The position numbers and the translations under genes were made by a program. Below, one piece after another: positions 41,460 to 52,679 of a stretch of 64,000 nt of DNA; the stretch's first letter is position 1, and each line of letters starts with the position of its first letter. The stretch is from Cryptomeria japonica (Eukaryota; Streptophyta; Pinopsida; Cupressales; Cupressaceae), in contig NC_081414.1 in the NCBI RefSeq assembly GCF_030272615.1, forward strand, positions 1,551,501-1,615,500, written 5' to 3'. Under the pieces are notes generated by a model. That model was not told the DNA's origin, did no database searches, and saw only the letters and a program-made list of their open reading frames with translations.

Positions 41460-44097
41460 AAAACCTTAAGGTTAGGGTTTAGCAAAGAAAAACTTATCAC
41501 ACTAGGGTTTAGCAATTCTATATCAATTCCACTTTATAGATGGCTTAACAAGCTTAATTGCAACACATAGGGCCAAGAAATAACAAATTAAAGCATCAAA
41601 ATGTGAGAATTGAAGTCCTATAGCTACTTTAAACACGTTTATACAAGCTTTCGATTAAAACCCTAACATCTGAGAATTTAAATCACAACATTCACAAAGT
41701 GCACTTTTGGCAAGATAGGAAACATTCCAAGATTAAAGTAGGATCAATTGAACATTGATTACACTCATAATAGTGTAAGGAGACGAATTAATGGTGACAT
41801 ATTTAGTTAGGTGGTAGGAACTAGTCGTTATATTTTGAATTGGAATGTTGAACTTCTAACAACTATCTAGCTATCATAGTTGACAACAAATGAGGTTAAA
41901 ACATGTGAGCTGTGGGTCCAAGTTTGTGCTATAGTGGGCTTAGCATTACCAAGTATCTCTGGTTAATCACATAGTATCAATCCTAGCTTTTGATTCTTTG
42001 TTAAGTGTGTGTCGCTTAAGGGCCCACTGCTCTCTTGCTTCCAGCCTTGCGAAATTAGCTCCATCGAGCTATTTCATTTAGCTGTGCAACTGCGTCATGA
42101 ATTTGTGTCGTTGATTTATTTGGATATGGTCTTCATTTAAGTGCATGACTTACAAGACATTTGTGGGGTCTAAGGCTCACCGCCTTAGTCACTAACACAT
42201 GTCTTGACATCATTTGTCCAGCTAGGACGGGGTGGCGAAGATGTGGGCCACCTTGCAAGGTTAGGGCCGTGGAGCTTTAGAGTTAAGGCCATCGTGCATC
42301 TCTGTCTAATCTCGTAGTTGCGCGCTCATCTCGATCGTTGATGTAGATGAAGGTGCTTGGAGGTTCAAGCGTGTTGACAAGTTGACCACGAAGTTGCGGG
42401 GTTGGCCTGGGTGCGGAAGTTTGTCTAATTGCACAACATCGCGATGATCTGAGCCATAGATGGGAATAAAGAAGCACGGTTGGGAAAATCACTTCGACTC
42501 TTTGACTGCATCCTTGTGGAGATAGGCCAACACATAAGTTCAAGATATCTGCGCAATCAAGCAAGAATATGAGCTATTGATGCTACAAGATCTACACAAA
42601 AATATGTTAAGTCTTAAAACATGAAGAGGGGCACGGGCTCAGGAAAACCAAAGAAGCTAACGTGCAAGGCCAGTCAACATGATAACATAATAGACTCAGT
42701 TTGCAACTTAAATGATGGAGAACTTGCTGGTGGGAGGTCAACTCAAAATTATAACAGCAAAGTGACCATTCGTAGGGTTTAGGCTTTAAGGTTTAAACAC
42801 TTCAAGAGACAATAAATCCTAGAAAACCTCATGACAGTAAACAATGGGAGGCAAAGATGAAAAGTTCCAACACCGTCCCCACCCCCCCATCGATATCAGG
42901 CATTATTGGCAATGTTTGACAACTTGCTGACGAAATCTTCGCCTTGAAAGTTCAGAAGGAAAGCTTATCGACTAACTACCATGAATAATGCATAAGACAA
43001 ATTGGCTACACCATAACCCAATTCACATCGATAATATCATGTGCCCACATAGAATACATGCACCCTACTTAGATAAAACATGAGAAGACAAATATGATGA
43101 TTTCTTTTGGAAGAACTAATATAGTGGTATTAAGCTTTGTCATCCATCTGTATAAGAGCTTCATGGATGTTGGTTAGCTTTCCCTCCAAATGATATTTGA
43201 TCTTGTATAGGGTTATAACTATCACTCCTTTCGTTGTAAATATTTGTAGGTGTTACTTTGGTTCATGTATAGCTATATTTGTTGGTGCTCGGTTGCCAAG
43301 TATACTCGTTTGTATCAGGTAGTGTATAAACTAAAACACCTTAACAAAATTGACCCTAGTTAGCATTAACGCATGTGCAAGAGAAAACAATAATTTGTGT
43401 TGAGGACCTACAATCTATTTAATTGTTTTTAAAGTAGGTATATATTAAACATATAAATCATTACATGCATGAATAGAATATTCCATACATGACTCATCTA
43501 TCTTTATTCAATCTCAATCACACTCTTATCTCTACCATATACTTATATCAAAGCATGCCACACTATCTATCCTATCCCATTAAAATACACCAACAAAATG
43601 CTTTAGTACAAGTCAATATTGTGGGAAATGAATTTTGATAATGTCCCTACAAGATCCAAGTCAACTTGAAGTGTTATAACCTCTTGCATCAGTTCTAGAA
43701 TGAAATTGGCCAAAATCATTATCTGCAACCAGATCTAGTATTGTAGTATCATCAAGAGCTTCAAGGTAGAAATGCTAGTTTGTTGACTTGAATGAAGATC
43801 CTACAAATATTTCCTCTAGGTGTAATCAACTACCTCATCCTTAAGGGAATGCAATGATGATATATCCAACCTTCGATAAGAGAGTGTCCTCTGTCTTAAA
43901 TTGAATTGGAAATGTGCAAATGCCCAATTATTTTAGCTTATCGAATTGTTACATCTCTTATCTAAATTTAGAAATGGCAATGGCAAAGGCAATGGCAAGT
44001 CTTATTAGCTAAATGTGAGTAGCCTATTGTAAAGGGGTGAATAAAATTAGCCCTCCCACCATAGAAGGAATAAACCACTAATTTAAGACTTAAAAAC
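41460..44097. other. Gene-poor stretch
   Basis: It begins with three AGGGTTTAGCAA-type words (41470-41515), possibly the 5' leader of the minus-strand ORF. 42180-42560 is less AT-rich but has no convincing gene. Nothing else is supported. Confidence 0.35.
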
Positions 44098-44232
44098 CGT
44101 TGGTGTTGGAAATAAGCCACACCCGGACCAACGATGGACTGGTCCAAGAGGGGCTAGTAGCTTGGTGGTAGAGCACTTCGGCAGCGTATGGAATGTCCTA
44201 GGTTCGAGTCCTAGCTGGTCCATGTCTGAACA
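44098..44232 (+). repeat. 5' LTR of the mini element (135 bp)
   Basis: Begins CGTTGG (T-to-C change of the terminal TG) and ends CTGAACA, directly before the PBS at 44233. It contains TGGACTGGTCCA, a short palindrome, upstream of the tRNA-like part. Confidence 0.7.
44150..44222 (+). promoter_or_regulatory. tRNA-like Pol III promoter in the 5' LTR
   Basis: A-box-like TAGCTTGGTGG (44158-44168) and B-box GGTTCGAGTCC (44201-44211, an exact consensus match) are spaced as in a tRNA gene. A perfect 5-bp T-arm (CTAGG/CCTAG) and a 3' end CTGGTCCA are visible. The acceptor and anticodon stems do not pair well, so it is tRNA-derived rather than a working tRNA. Confidence 0.65.
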
Positions 44233-44296
44233 TGGTATCAGAGTTAGGTCCAGGCGAGGAGCCCCAAGCACATGAGAGGTGTGGCTTAAGGGGGGG
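44233..44296 (+). other. Core of the mini element: PBS to PPT
   Basis: TGGTATCAGAGTTAGGTCC starts the core and AAGGGGGGG ends it; 64 bp with no ORF. Confidence 0.65.
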
Positions 44297-44431
44297 TGTT
44301 GGTGTTGGAAATAAGTCACACCTGGACCGACAATGGACTGGTCCAAGAGGATCCTGTAGCTCAGTGGTAGAGCACTCTAGCAGCGTATGGAAGGTCCTAG
44401 GTTTGAGTCCTAGCTGGTCCATGTCTCAACA
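44297..44431 (+). repeat. 3' LTR of the mini element (135 bp)
   Basis: TGTTGGTGTTGGAAATAAG ... CCATGTCTCAACA, same length as the 5' LTR with scattered substitutions. Confidence 0.75.
44349..44421 (+). promoter_or_regulatory. tRNA-like Pol III promoter in the 3' LTR
   Basis: A box TAGCTCAGTGG (44357-44367, an exact consensus match) and B box GGTTTGAGTCC (44400-44410, one change). The D-arm GCTC...GAGC and the T-arm are intact. Confidence 0.65.
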
Positions 44432-46240
44432 ATTTCCATATACATTCAAAAGAGGGTTCCAATCCAATAGATCTAGTTACAAACCATCAAAGATTAGGAC
44501 TAAGAATTCTGATTGGATTGGCGGTTTTTGATGATGTGAATTAATAAACCCTCTTTTGTAAGTTGAATTGCTGAAATTAGGGTAAAATTGTTGGAAATTG
44601 AAGTAGAAATGCATAAACAAAAAGCTACAGTCGTGAGATTGAGCGATGAACTTGGATTTGAGCAATGTAAGCAGATTCAGACCTGTTCCCAGAAAGAGAC
44701 CTTAAAATGTTGAGACCGTGGTGCCTGTCGCCTTGGTCCTCCAAACTTTTCACACTCCAATGGGGGATCGATTCGTCACTATAAATAATGCTTATTCTTA
44801 AGATCACTGCTCCATACTTGTTTCCTGCACACAATAAGAAGGGGAAATAGGTTGGGAATACCCCGGCTTTGGAATTAAGCATGCAATAGAATTGCAAGAT
44901 AATTGAATTGTAGTTATGGAAATGTTCTCCTTTCGAGAGAGATGCTGAATAATGACTGAAAATGCAAATGATATACCTCCTTGTGAAGTTTTGTTTGTCT
45001 CCACATGGAATTAGTGTTTTATGAAGTCTTCAACAACATGGAATATGAATCCCAACTCCAATGATTGATTCTTGACCTTATTGCTACTTCAATGCTTGAA
45101 GGAAGACTGATTGCTTGCTCACTTGAATTTGAATGCTCGATTGCTTGATGTCAAATTGAATTTCATGCATGTGGATGATAAAATGGGAGGAGAAAGCCTC
45201 TTTTTATACTTGCTAATTGAAAGACATATTAATTTTTCGACATGAGCCGACACGGGGTTGGATTTCCCACTTAGTTTTTGAAATGGCCAAGGGGCCCAAA
45301 GTTCGGTTCTAATTGGGAGGACCAAGGTGCCACGACTTGGGCCTACCCAATTTTGGGACTAGGAAAAGGGTTTTGAATGATGCATGAGGTCAATATGAAG
45401 TCAAATTTGCATGATATGAGCAAAATCAGGTCCTCACCAGGGCTATGGGCACAAACGCTAAGGTGAGGACCCAGATATGGTTAAAATTGTAGGGAGTACA
45501 ATTTAGGAGGCTACATTTAGCCTCCACTTTAGCGGGGGTATGAGGTTAAGCATACTCTCGGTAAAGTACAAAGGTTCACATTGAAACACTTTCATCAAGA
45601 TGCTAAGGAGACAAGACACACCAAGCCCCCAGTGGACTTTAGGTATCTTACAACTTCAAGATCGAGATAAAAGGGACATCATAAGACGAAAAAAGAGATA
45701 GGAAGAGATCCAGGATTGCAAGCCCAGTAAGGTTCACTTACCTTGAGTCATGAAAAGAAAAATACCAAAATTACAAAGCAAAAGACAAAGTTTGCAAAGT
45801 AACTTGAGTATTGAGATGTGCAAAAGAAAGAAAAACATTGAGCAGAGTGTATGCCCCCATGTTAAAGAAATTGCACACGCCTTATCGGGAGCAATTGCTT
45901 TAAGGTAGTATACATTCATCCAAAAGAGAAGCACATTATCACAATTACATGCCCTCAAGAAGGATACAAATCAAAGGATAATGATCACATAGCACATAAG
46001 GGGTTCTACTTAACTCTGGGGTCAGTTAGTCGATAAATAATGTATATCATGTATATATTTGCATTGAATTGTCCTCATCCCCTAAAGAAAGTAGAATAAC
46101 TATGGAAGAAGGGCACATGTGTCTTTTGACTCAAACATGGGAGAGACCAAAAGAGATCTCAACGCTTTGCATCCTCCTCAAGTAGACAACACTAGGGACA
46201 ACAAATTGAGGAATTGAGACACAAATAGAAGAAGGTTATG

Positions 46241-46243
<3 letters not shown>
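44432..46243. other. Gene-poor stretch
   Basis: No supported gene. A minus-strand 90-codon frame (44897-44625) has no recognised domain. 45230-45560 has LTR-like words (TTAGGAGGCTACATTTAGCC, a G-run AGCGGGGGTATGAG) but no defined ends. Confidence 0.35.
45506..45525. repeat. Perfect hairpin GGAGGCTA-CATT-TAGCCTCC
   Basis: Eight-base arms and a four-base loop, all matching. It precedes a G-rich tract at 45533-45537 and may be a PPT-side structure like those of elements A and B. Confidence 0.8.

Positions 46244-46334
<91 letters not shown>
46244..46334. repeat. (GA)n microsatellite, about 91 bp
   Basis: An uninterrupted GA dinucleotide run. The antisense Ser-Leu frame over it is a repeat artefact. 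Confidence 0.97.
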
Positions 46335-46337
<3 letters not shown>

Positions 46338-46418
46338 ACTAATACATTTGGCCTCAAATTTTGACGAAGGTTTCCGATGGACAAGGCATATTGTGATCAA
46401 ATTTGATTTTTTAAAAAA

Positions 46419-46483
46419 AATGCCCGAGTTCGTCGAAATTCCAACGGAAATTGTCCGTTGGAATTCCGACGAACTTGAGCATC
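46419..46483. repeat. Fold-back sequence with 21-bp arms (extendable to ~30)
   Basis: GTTCGTCGAAATTCCAACGG + A (46428-46448) and its inverted partner (46454-46474) differ at one base and are separated by AATTG. Weaker pairing extends outward (ATGCCCGAG / CTTGAGCAT). A-runs flank both sides. Confidence 0.85.
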
Positions 46484-46539
46484 ATTATTAAAAAAAAAAA
46501 ACAAAACACAGGTTCATTTTAAAAGAAACCAAGCATAGG

Positions 46540-47435
46540 TCGGGAGCTTCGTCTGCCAAAGTTGAAGCTTCCCTTGGCTCCCTCCCCCCCTGGAGCAATC
46601 TCTCCACAACCGCGCACTCCTCAGGTAAGATTTTTTTGCAACCAATTTACTATTTTGTTATCTGTTGTCTGATAAACATCATAAAAAACACCAAATCTTG
46701 CCCAATGATGATGCTTCAATCGATGATGTGAACACAACAATAAATCGATAAATTAGATCCACTTTTCATTTATTGTAAACGGATTGAAGCAACTGTTGCA
46801 GGAATATTGGTTTTGGTTTGTTTCATTTAGAAAATAAATGGTGTGGTAGGGCTTCACAAATGTTTCCTCGAACTCTGCTAGGATTCATTTGTTGGAATAA
46901 TCTTTCGAGCTTAGTATTGGAAATATTATTTCCACGAGTTTCATGAATTTTATAGGGATTGTTCAGTGCATAGAATGATTTCATCTAGTGGCACTGGGTT
47001 ATCAGCTAACAAATCTGAACAAGATTGTGACGACCACAAGTCATATACATCCACTTCTTGAGGAGGCACACAATAAGTGGTATTGAGGGATGAATCTTAA
47101 TATCTTGTCTACACCTACAACAAATTTAGGCAACGCTTATGTAAGGATTGCGATTGCCTGCCCTACAAGGGGACCACAGGAGGCCTATAAATTTTCCAAT
47201 CTACAAAGGCCCTTCCACTATCATTTACCCACGAGGTGATATTGATTGTATTCATGAATTGTTCTGTGGACGAAATGATTTCATCTAGTGGCATTGAGTC
47301 ATCTGATAACAGATCTGAACAATTTAATGGTGACGACCACAAGTCATATATATCCACGTATTTGGATGAATCTTCATATCCTGTTTGGACCTACAACAAA
47401 TTTAAAAATTCATGTTTTAGTAATTTTCATTAATC
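46540..47435 (+). pseudogene. Duplicated exon-like fragment of an unknown gene
   Basis: A pyrimidine-rich, UTR-like segment ends with a good donor (CCTCAG|GTAAGATT, 46620). Two related segments follow: 46942-47090 and 47252-47405, both with ATGATTTCATCTAGTGGCA, GACGACCACAAGTCATATA and CCTACAACAAATTTA. The second reads openly (DEMISSSGIESSDNRSEQF, DDHKSYISTYLDESSYPVW); the first has stops. Acidic, Ser-rich, no domain recognised. I infer an exon duplication in a lost host gene or TE cargo. Confidence 0.35.
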
Positions 47436-47506
47436 AAGATGATATCTTTGTTTTCTTACCGTACTGTCGACACCATCTACAATGGTTAGTCTTAAATCAC
47501 ACACAC

Positions 47507-47695
47507 TAAGTAACCTATTAAATCTAGAGAATGTTAGTCAGTTCTAAGTGTTTAACACTTTTAAATCTAGAAGTGTATTCTTAGAGTGACCATACACATT
47601 AAGCAACATATTAATCCTAGAAAATGTTAGTGAACTCTGAATGTGTAACACTTTTAAGCCTAGAAGAGTAAGCTTAGTGTGTGTGACTTAAGTCG
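47507..47695. repeat. Two-copy repeat, about 105 bp
   Basis: Both copies carry AA(T/C)CTAGA(G/A)AATGTTAGT, GTAACACTTTTAA(A/G)-type and TCTAGAAG(T/A)GTA words (second copy with CCTAGAAGAG). No gene. Confidence 0.6.
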
Positions 47696-48315
47696 TTCCA
47701 TCCAACAACTCAAAACATTGAGGAAAAATTAATAGCACATATATAACAAGATGGATTTACAGAATCTGCCACAATTTGTTGTTCCATGACTAACAAGTTG
47801 CATTTGGGGTAGAATTTGTTGTTATAGTCTTTTGTTTGCTGATGAAATTGAATGGTTTTAAATGAACTAGTCAAGAATCAAATCTTATTGGGTGCAAGAT
47901 CTGATAGCATAAGAGATGAGATTGGAATTGTACTCTAAACAAATTTGATGAAATGGACACCCTTCAGTCTCTGACTCTCAATCGTAAAGATTTCAGCCTA
48001 AGAAGTTGTACTCCCCTATCAAACAACTAAATGTTTTTTGTGAAAGATATTATTAACAAAAACTTACTGAACTGAACAGTTATAGTGAACCACTATGCAG
48101 TGCCTTGTGAGAACTCAAAGGAGAAAATGGTGACTCTGTCGACATTATAGAGAAGGGAGAGCGAGTTTCCAAGGATGGTAGCGACTTCGAAGAAATTGGG
48201 CCATCTATAATTAATGGTCACTTGTCAGTAGATAGTAGTTGGGGGTATTGAAAACAAATAACTTTCTATATTTAGAGAGGCTTTGAAACCAAACAAGGAG
48301 CAGTTTGGTATTCCA
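47696..48315. other. No recognisable gene
   Basis: AT-rich; only short frames. Confidence 0.35.
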
Positions 48316-48625
48316 TTGTTTTAATGGAGAAGTGTAGTTTTGTTTTAGAAGAATAGGGTTGCTTATTTATTTTAAGTATGTCTTTTAGTTTTAAATGCTT
48401 TTTTTATGTAACTATTTTGATTGTTTTAATGGAGAAGTGGTATTTGTTTCAAAAAATAAAGCCGCTTACTTATTTTAAGCATATATTTTAGTTTTAAGTG
48501 CTTCTTTTCTTATATACTTATTTTGATTGTTTTAATGGAGAAGTGTAGCCTTTATTTTAGAAGAATAGAGATGCTTACCTATTTAAGTGTGCCCTTTAGC
48601 TTTAAGCACTTCTCTTCTCATGTAA
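48316..48625. repeat. Three tandem copies of a ~105-bp unit
   Basis: Units start near 48316, 48421 and 48527, each with TTGTTTTAATGGAGAAGTG and TTTTAGTTTTAA(A/G)TGCTT-type words (third copy with AGCTTTAAGCACTT). Confidence 0.85.
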
Positions 48626-49560
48626 AAGTCTCACTTTCATAAATTTTTCAAAAAATAATATTTCTAGAATGAAGACCTGACATTATAAACTACAAATGTT
48701 AAAAAAAACATATAAAAATATTTAATAGTGAATTTATGAATCATCATTTTTTGACAAATGTGGAAGGTATAGTTAATCGAATGAAACTTTCTAGTGAATA
48801 TATAGATAACATGAATGAATAGAGAATATATTAAGAAGCTTAATTCCAAAGTTTTATAGTGTTGTTTCTACTATTAAGATATCCAAAGATCTCACTACTA
48901 TGATACTAGATGAATTGAAGATATCTATCCCATGCATTCATTGCATTAGAATTTGCTATCATTAGGACAACATAGGAATTTGCATGGCCACTTGAAATCT
49001 CCAAAACAATTGTTTGGCTCAATAGCTTGCTTGAGAAGAAAAAGATCAAGTTGCTACCCAAACTAAGTACAACAAACTCTTCCAATGTCTCTTAATACTA
49101 CTAAGCCGAGATAACAAAGGTGAGCAAATTCTTAAAGATCAAAAGTGCAAAGGTCATTTCCATAGTAAAAGATCAAAACAACTTATCAAGATCAAAATTA
49201 CAAGTGTGAGGATCACTTTCATAGCTATGGGATTTAATACAACTATTTGTAGGTCATAGATGCTATCACAATGTATACTTAACCCAAGAAGACAACAAAA
49301 GAATGAGCACAATCATGTCACTACTCATTAGTAATTGTTCTTGTGTTTATCTTCAACTGTTAAAGAGGTCTTTGGACATTCAAAATGTCATATCAGTCAC
49401 AAGATGGAAAATGAAAAGAGTCAAAGGTGCAAATGCAGTAAGGTTGTAGTCACTTAGGAATCACATAAGATAGTCATATTAATATTGCATGACCACTATC
49501 ATGGAAAAGAACATAAAGCTATAGTAAAGGACAAAGAAAAATGATTGTCCTTGTAAGCGG
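48626..49560. other. No recognisable gene
   Basis: AT-rich with AAAAGATCAAAA words repeated near 49139-49215 (three loose copies). On the minus strand it would follow the LTR at 49560-51010. Confidence 0.3.
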
Positions 49561-51010
49561 GGAATGATGGCGACAAAAGTGTAAAAGTTGAATTCAAAAG
49601 ACCCACACACCAATGAGACTCTTGGTGCAAGTTATAGGAACTATTTGAAATAGTTCAACTTCCCAAGGGGTGTCCCATTGTTCTCTATCTCACAGGATCC
49701 CTAAAGTCAACATTTTTCTCTCAGATCACTGAGCAAAGTGACTTAGGAATGACAACTCCAAGAACGAGTGATGTTTGATTTATAAGCATGAATGCATTCC
49801 TAAAACATGTATGATATTGAAACTATGATGACTAAGCTAGTATGAAGATAATACTATGATAAAGGATTAGTAAATTAATCCTAACATGATATACTAATCT
49901 AGCATGGATATTGTATGATATTAAAATGCTTCTAAATGTTATTATGATGATTTAACAAAGAGAGGCTAAAATTCTTAGTAATTAGACTATAAGTTTGATG
50001 CACAAAGACTTGGATATATCTGAAAATGAGGAATGTGAGCTCTATTTATAGGGAAAATAGGGCAATGGAGGGTTGAGAGTGAATAATCTCAACAAGGTCC
50101 AGGATTGAAAGTTAATCAATCCATGTTCATAATTCTCACCAATGAAATGGTGACAATTGTCAACAAGAGGTTGCTTGAGAGGAGATGAAAGAAACATTAA
50201 ATGCTTGAGAAGACATGGAGGTTACCCTAGGAGGTAAGGGTTAAGGTTAAGTTAGGGTCATCCATTGGATAAAGCTTTTACCCAAGGGGTAAACTCTTGT
50301 GCAAGGGTTAGAGGAACAACCAAGGTTAAAACCATGACTGCTTGATGAGAACCTTGGGTTAGTTGAGGGTTAAGTCAGAGAGAAAGTCTCTAACCATGTA
50401 AGAAGGTTGAGTTAACCATTAATGGTTATTTAAGAGCCTTAAATGGTTTGGAAGACTTTGGAGGCTTAAGTTGTTGAGGACATAAAGCCTTTAATGGTTA
50501 TTGAAGACTTTGGAGGCTTTGAGAAGTGACTTCTCTTTGCTTAGGAATGTGACAATAATTAGGAGATGAATTAGGCTAAATTGGAATTGATTAGAAAAAT
50601 CTAGAAGGGGTTTAGGAGGCAAGTGAGAGATGTAGGAAAATGCAAGTGGAGGAAAAAGGATTTTAATTAAAATAAAATTAATTAATTTAAACCAAATAGA
50701 TGCAACTTGCAAAAATACAAGTGGGAGATTTAAATAAATAAATAAGATTTATTTATTTGCAAGCATCAATTTTATTAAATCTAAATTTAATTAAAAAGGG
50801 AGAAAGGGGAATTAATTAAATAAAGTGGTTTATTTAATTAAAGACTAGAAAAGGTTTAGGTGAACTTAATTAAATAAATTGAATAATTCATTTAATCAAA
50901 TAGATGAATATGAAGAAATTAATTAAATATAATTTAATTAATAAGGAGAATGGGGTTAAAATAAATATTAAATATTTATTTAGGAAAGTGGTCAGATTTA
51001 TACGTCCACA
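49560..51010 (-). repeat. LTR on the minus strand (about 1.45 kb)
   Basis: The minus strand begins TGTGGACGTATAAATC at 51010 directly after a purine-rich tract. It passes an AT-rich region of TTAATTAAAT words (50960-50650) and a TATA box (CCCTATAAATAGAGCTC, near 50055-50038). Near 49575-49553 lies TTTGTCGCCATCATTCCCCG, which resembles a TTTGGCGCC-type PBS, marking the end. No second copy in the window, so limits are inferred. Confidence 0.5.
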
Positions 51011-51024
51011 TTTTACCCCTCTTT
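51011..51024 (-). promoter_or_regulatory. Polypurine tract AAAGAGGGGTAAAA
   Basis: On the minus strand this tract abuts the TGTGGACG terminus. It places the internal region of the element to the right (higher coordinates). Confidence 0.5.
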
Positions 51025-51559
51025 GAAGTGACGTGTGTGCACATGTTGATTCAAAGAAAATTTACCGGATATGTTGTCAAAATTGTCGATATGATGTTGT
51101 GTGTCGAAATGTCGATATGATGCCCTAGATTTGATGAACCATATTGATGATGCTCCCTCGGGAGATGAATCAAGGATTTAGTGAAAAATTGTCAAGTTGA
51201 TGAGCGTTTTTAAATTAATTGCAATATGGAAATATTGACTGCGTTGAATGCACATTATTGATTCATCTCCCGAAAATGATGTTGATAAGGTTAAAAAATG
51301 AAAAAGTGAGAAAAATACATGCCCCACTTATTAACCTTTTTGATTTTACCCTATGAAAAGGTAAAAAGTGACTTTGAAAAATCATTTGCACACTTGTCTC
51401 TTTGCGATTGTGACATTTGGAGCTCTGATGATGATGCCGATTCCATATTCCTCACATTGATTTGAGCACGCCGCCTATGGCCCACCAGTAAGTGGTCGAA
51501 ATCCCTTTGCGTTTTTAATTGATTTTATTTATTTTGTTCATGTTTTTCAAATTTGAATC
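51025..51559. other. Element 3' non-coding region
   Basis: GATATG/TGATG-rich text with repeated TTGTCGATATGATG-type words (51085-51125). No gene. Confidence 0.3.
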
Positions 51560-51925
51560 GATTTTTGCCGGGTTAGTGCATAGGTTAATTTTCTTAGCAC
51601 ATACGATAGGAGTGTTAGCACATTGGGCTAACCTAGGTGTTTTAGCGTTTGGGAAGCATATGGTAGTGCAGACGGGGAATAGGCTAACACATAGAATGTT
51701 CTAGCACATAGGGTTTGCATAAAAGCGCAATGGGTAGGTTGGGTAGTGCATAGGATAGTTCAGTACATAGGCATTACAGGGTAAAGGCGTAGGAGGTTCC
51801 AGTTAGTGCGTGGGACATGTTTAGCGTGTAGGGGTTTATTTCTAGCGCATTGATGAAAAAGGCTATCACATAGGTGGCAACGTAGCACTTAGGAGCCCTG
51901 GTTTAGTGCGTAGGGGTCCAAAGTT
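51560..51925. repeat. Interspersed short repeat TTAG(T/C)GCATAGG
   Basis: Variants of TTAGTGCATAGG, TAGCACATAGG, TAGCGCATTG and TAGTGCGTAGGGG occur roughly every 25-35 bp, a dozen or more times. GC content is higher than nearby. No coding domain. Confidence 0.75.
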
Positions 51926-52117
51926 GATGAAAAAGGGAAAGTGAAGAATGCGTCATGAGTCGAATAGATTAGATAGATGTTGTAGATGTTGATACGTGTT
52001 TGCTGATTGTGTTGATATAGTTCCTGATCCAATGTGAGTCCTGCTTTGTGATGATATCTGATTCTGATATGTTGTTGTAGGATGATCTGAGTCTGCTGCT
52101 GTCAATATGCGTTTCTT

Positions 52118-52500
52118 TTGATATGGAGTGCCAAGATGATTGATTTTTTGATGTGGATCCTGATTTTGAGTTTGATATGGATCTTGATGTTATTTTTTGA
52201 TGAGTCTGATTTGATATCCGATATGAGTCCTGATGTGATTTCCAATATGAGTCTTGATTTGATATCCGATATGAGTCTAGATGTGATTTTTGATATGAGT
52301 CCTAATTTGATTTCCGATATGAGTCCTGATTTGATACTTGCGATATGGATCTTTGATTCTGCTTGCGATATGGATCTGTGATTGATTTCTCGATATGGGT
52401 CTTTGCTTGATTTCTCAATATGGGTCTTTGATTGATTTTTCGATATGGTTCATTGATTCTCGATATGGGTCTTTGATTCTCGATATGGGTCTTGATTGAT
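52118..52500. repeat. GATATGAGTCCTGATTTG tandem repeat
   Basis: At least fourteen degenerate units of GATATG(A/G)(G/A)TC(C/T)(T/A)GATTTGAT(T/A)(T/C)C, 20-27 bp each. The frame over it (ISDMSPDVISNMSLDLIS) is a repeat translation and not a supported gene. Confidence 0.8.
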
Positions 52501-52679
52501 TTACAGGTTTATGTGAATATGTTTATGATGTGTTCTTGAGATGCTTTGTTGTTTCAAGTTGATTGTGCTTTGATTTGATATATCAGATGGATTTGGGAAC
52601 TGATGATGGATACTTGTTATTTTGCAGGCAGATCTTGGTGTTCTCTAGTCTTGAGAGCGATTTTCAAGGCCATGGACAT

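Larger units (their letters stand above)
44098..44431 (+). mobile_element. TRIM/SMART-like mini retrotransposon (334 bp) with tRNA-like LTRs
   Basis: Two direct repeats of exactly 135 bp flank a 64-bp core. The repeats run (T/C)GTTGGTGTTGGAAATAAG ... CCATGTCT(G/C)AACA. The core begins with TGGTATCAGAGTTAGG (PBS, tRNA-Met type) and ends AAGGGGGGG (PPT). This is the full plan of a terminal-repeat retrotransposon in miniature, far too small to encode protein. Each LTR also holds a ~73-nt tRNA-like sequence. No clear target duplication is visible (AAAAC / ATTTC), so flanks may have decayed. Confidence 0.75.

Noticed and set aside
44150-44421. Two functional tRNA genes
   Set aside because: A/B boxes and the T-arm fit, but acceptor and anticodon stems pair poorly and both copies sit at the same place in paired 135-bp LTRs.
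46178-46384. Ser/Leu-rich minus-strand ORF
   Set aside because: It is the translation of the (GA)n microsatellite.
52118-52381. Repetitive ISDMSPDLISDMS protein
   Set aside because: It is the translation of a degenerate tandem repeat.
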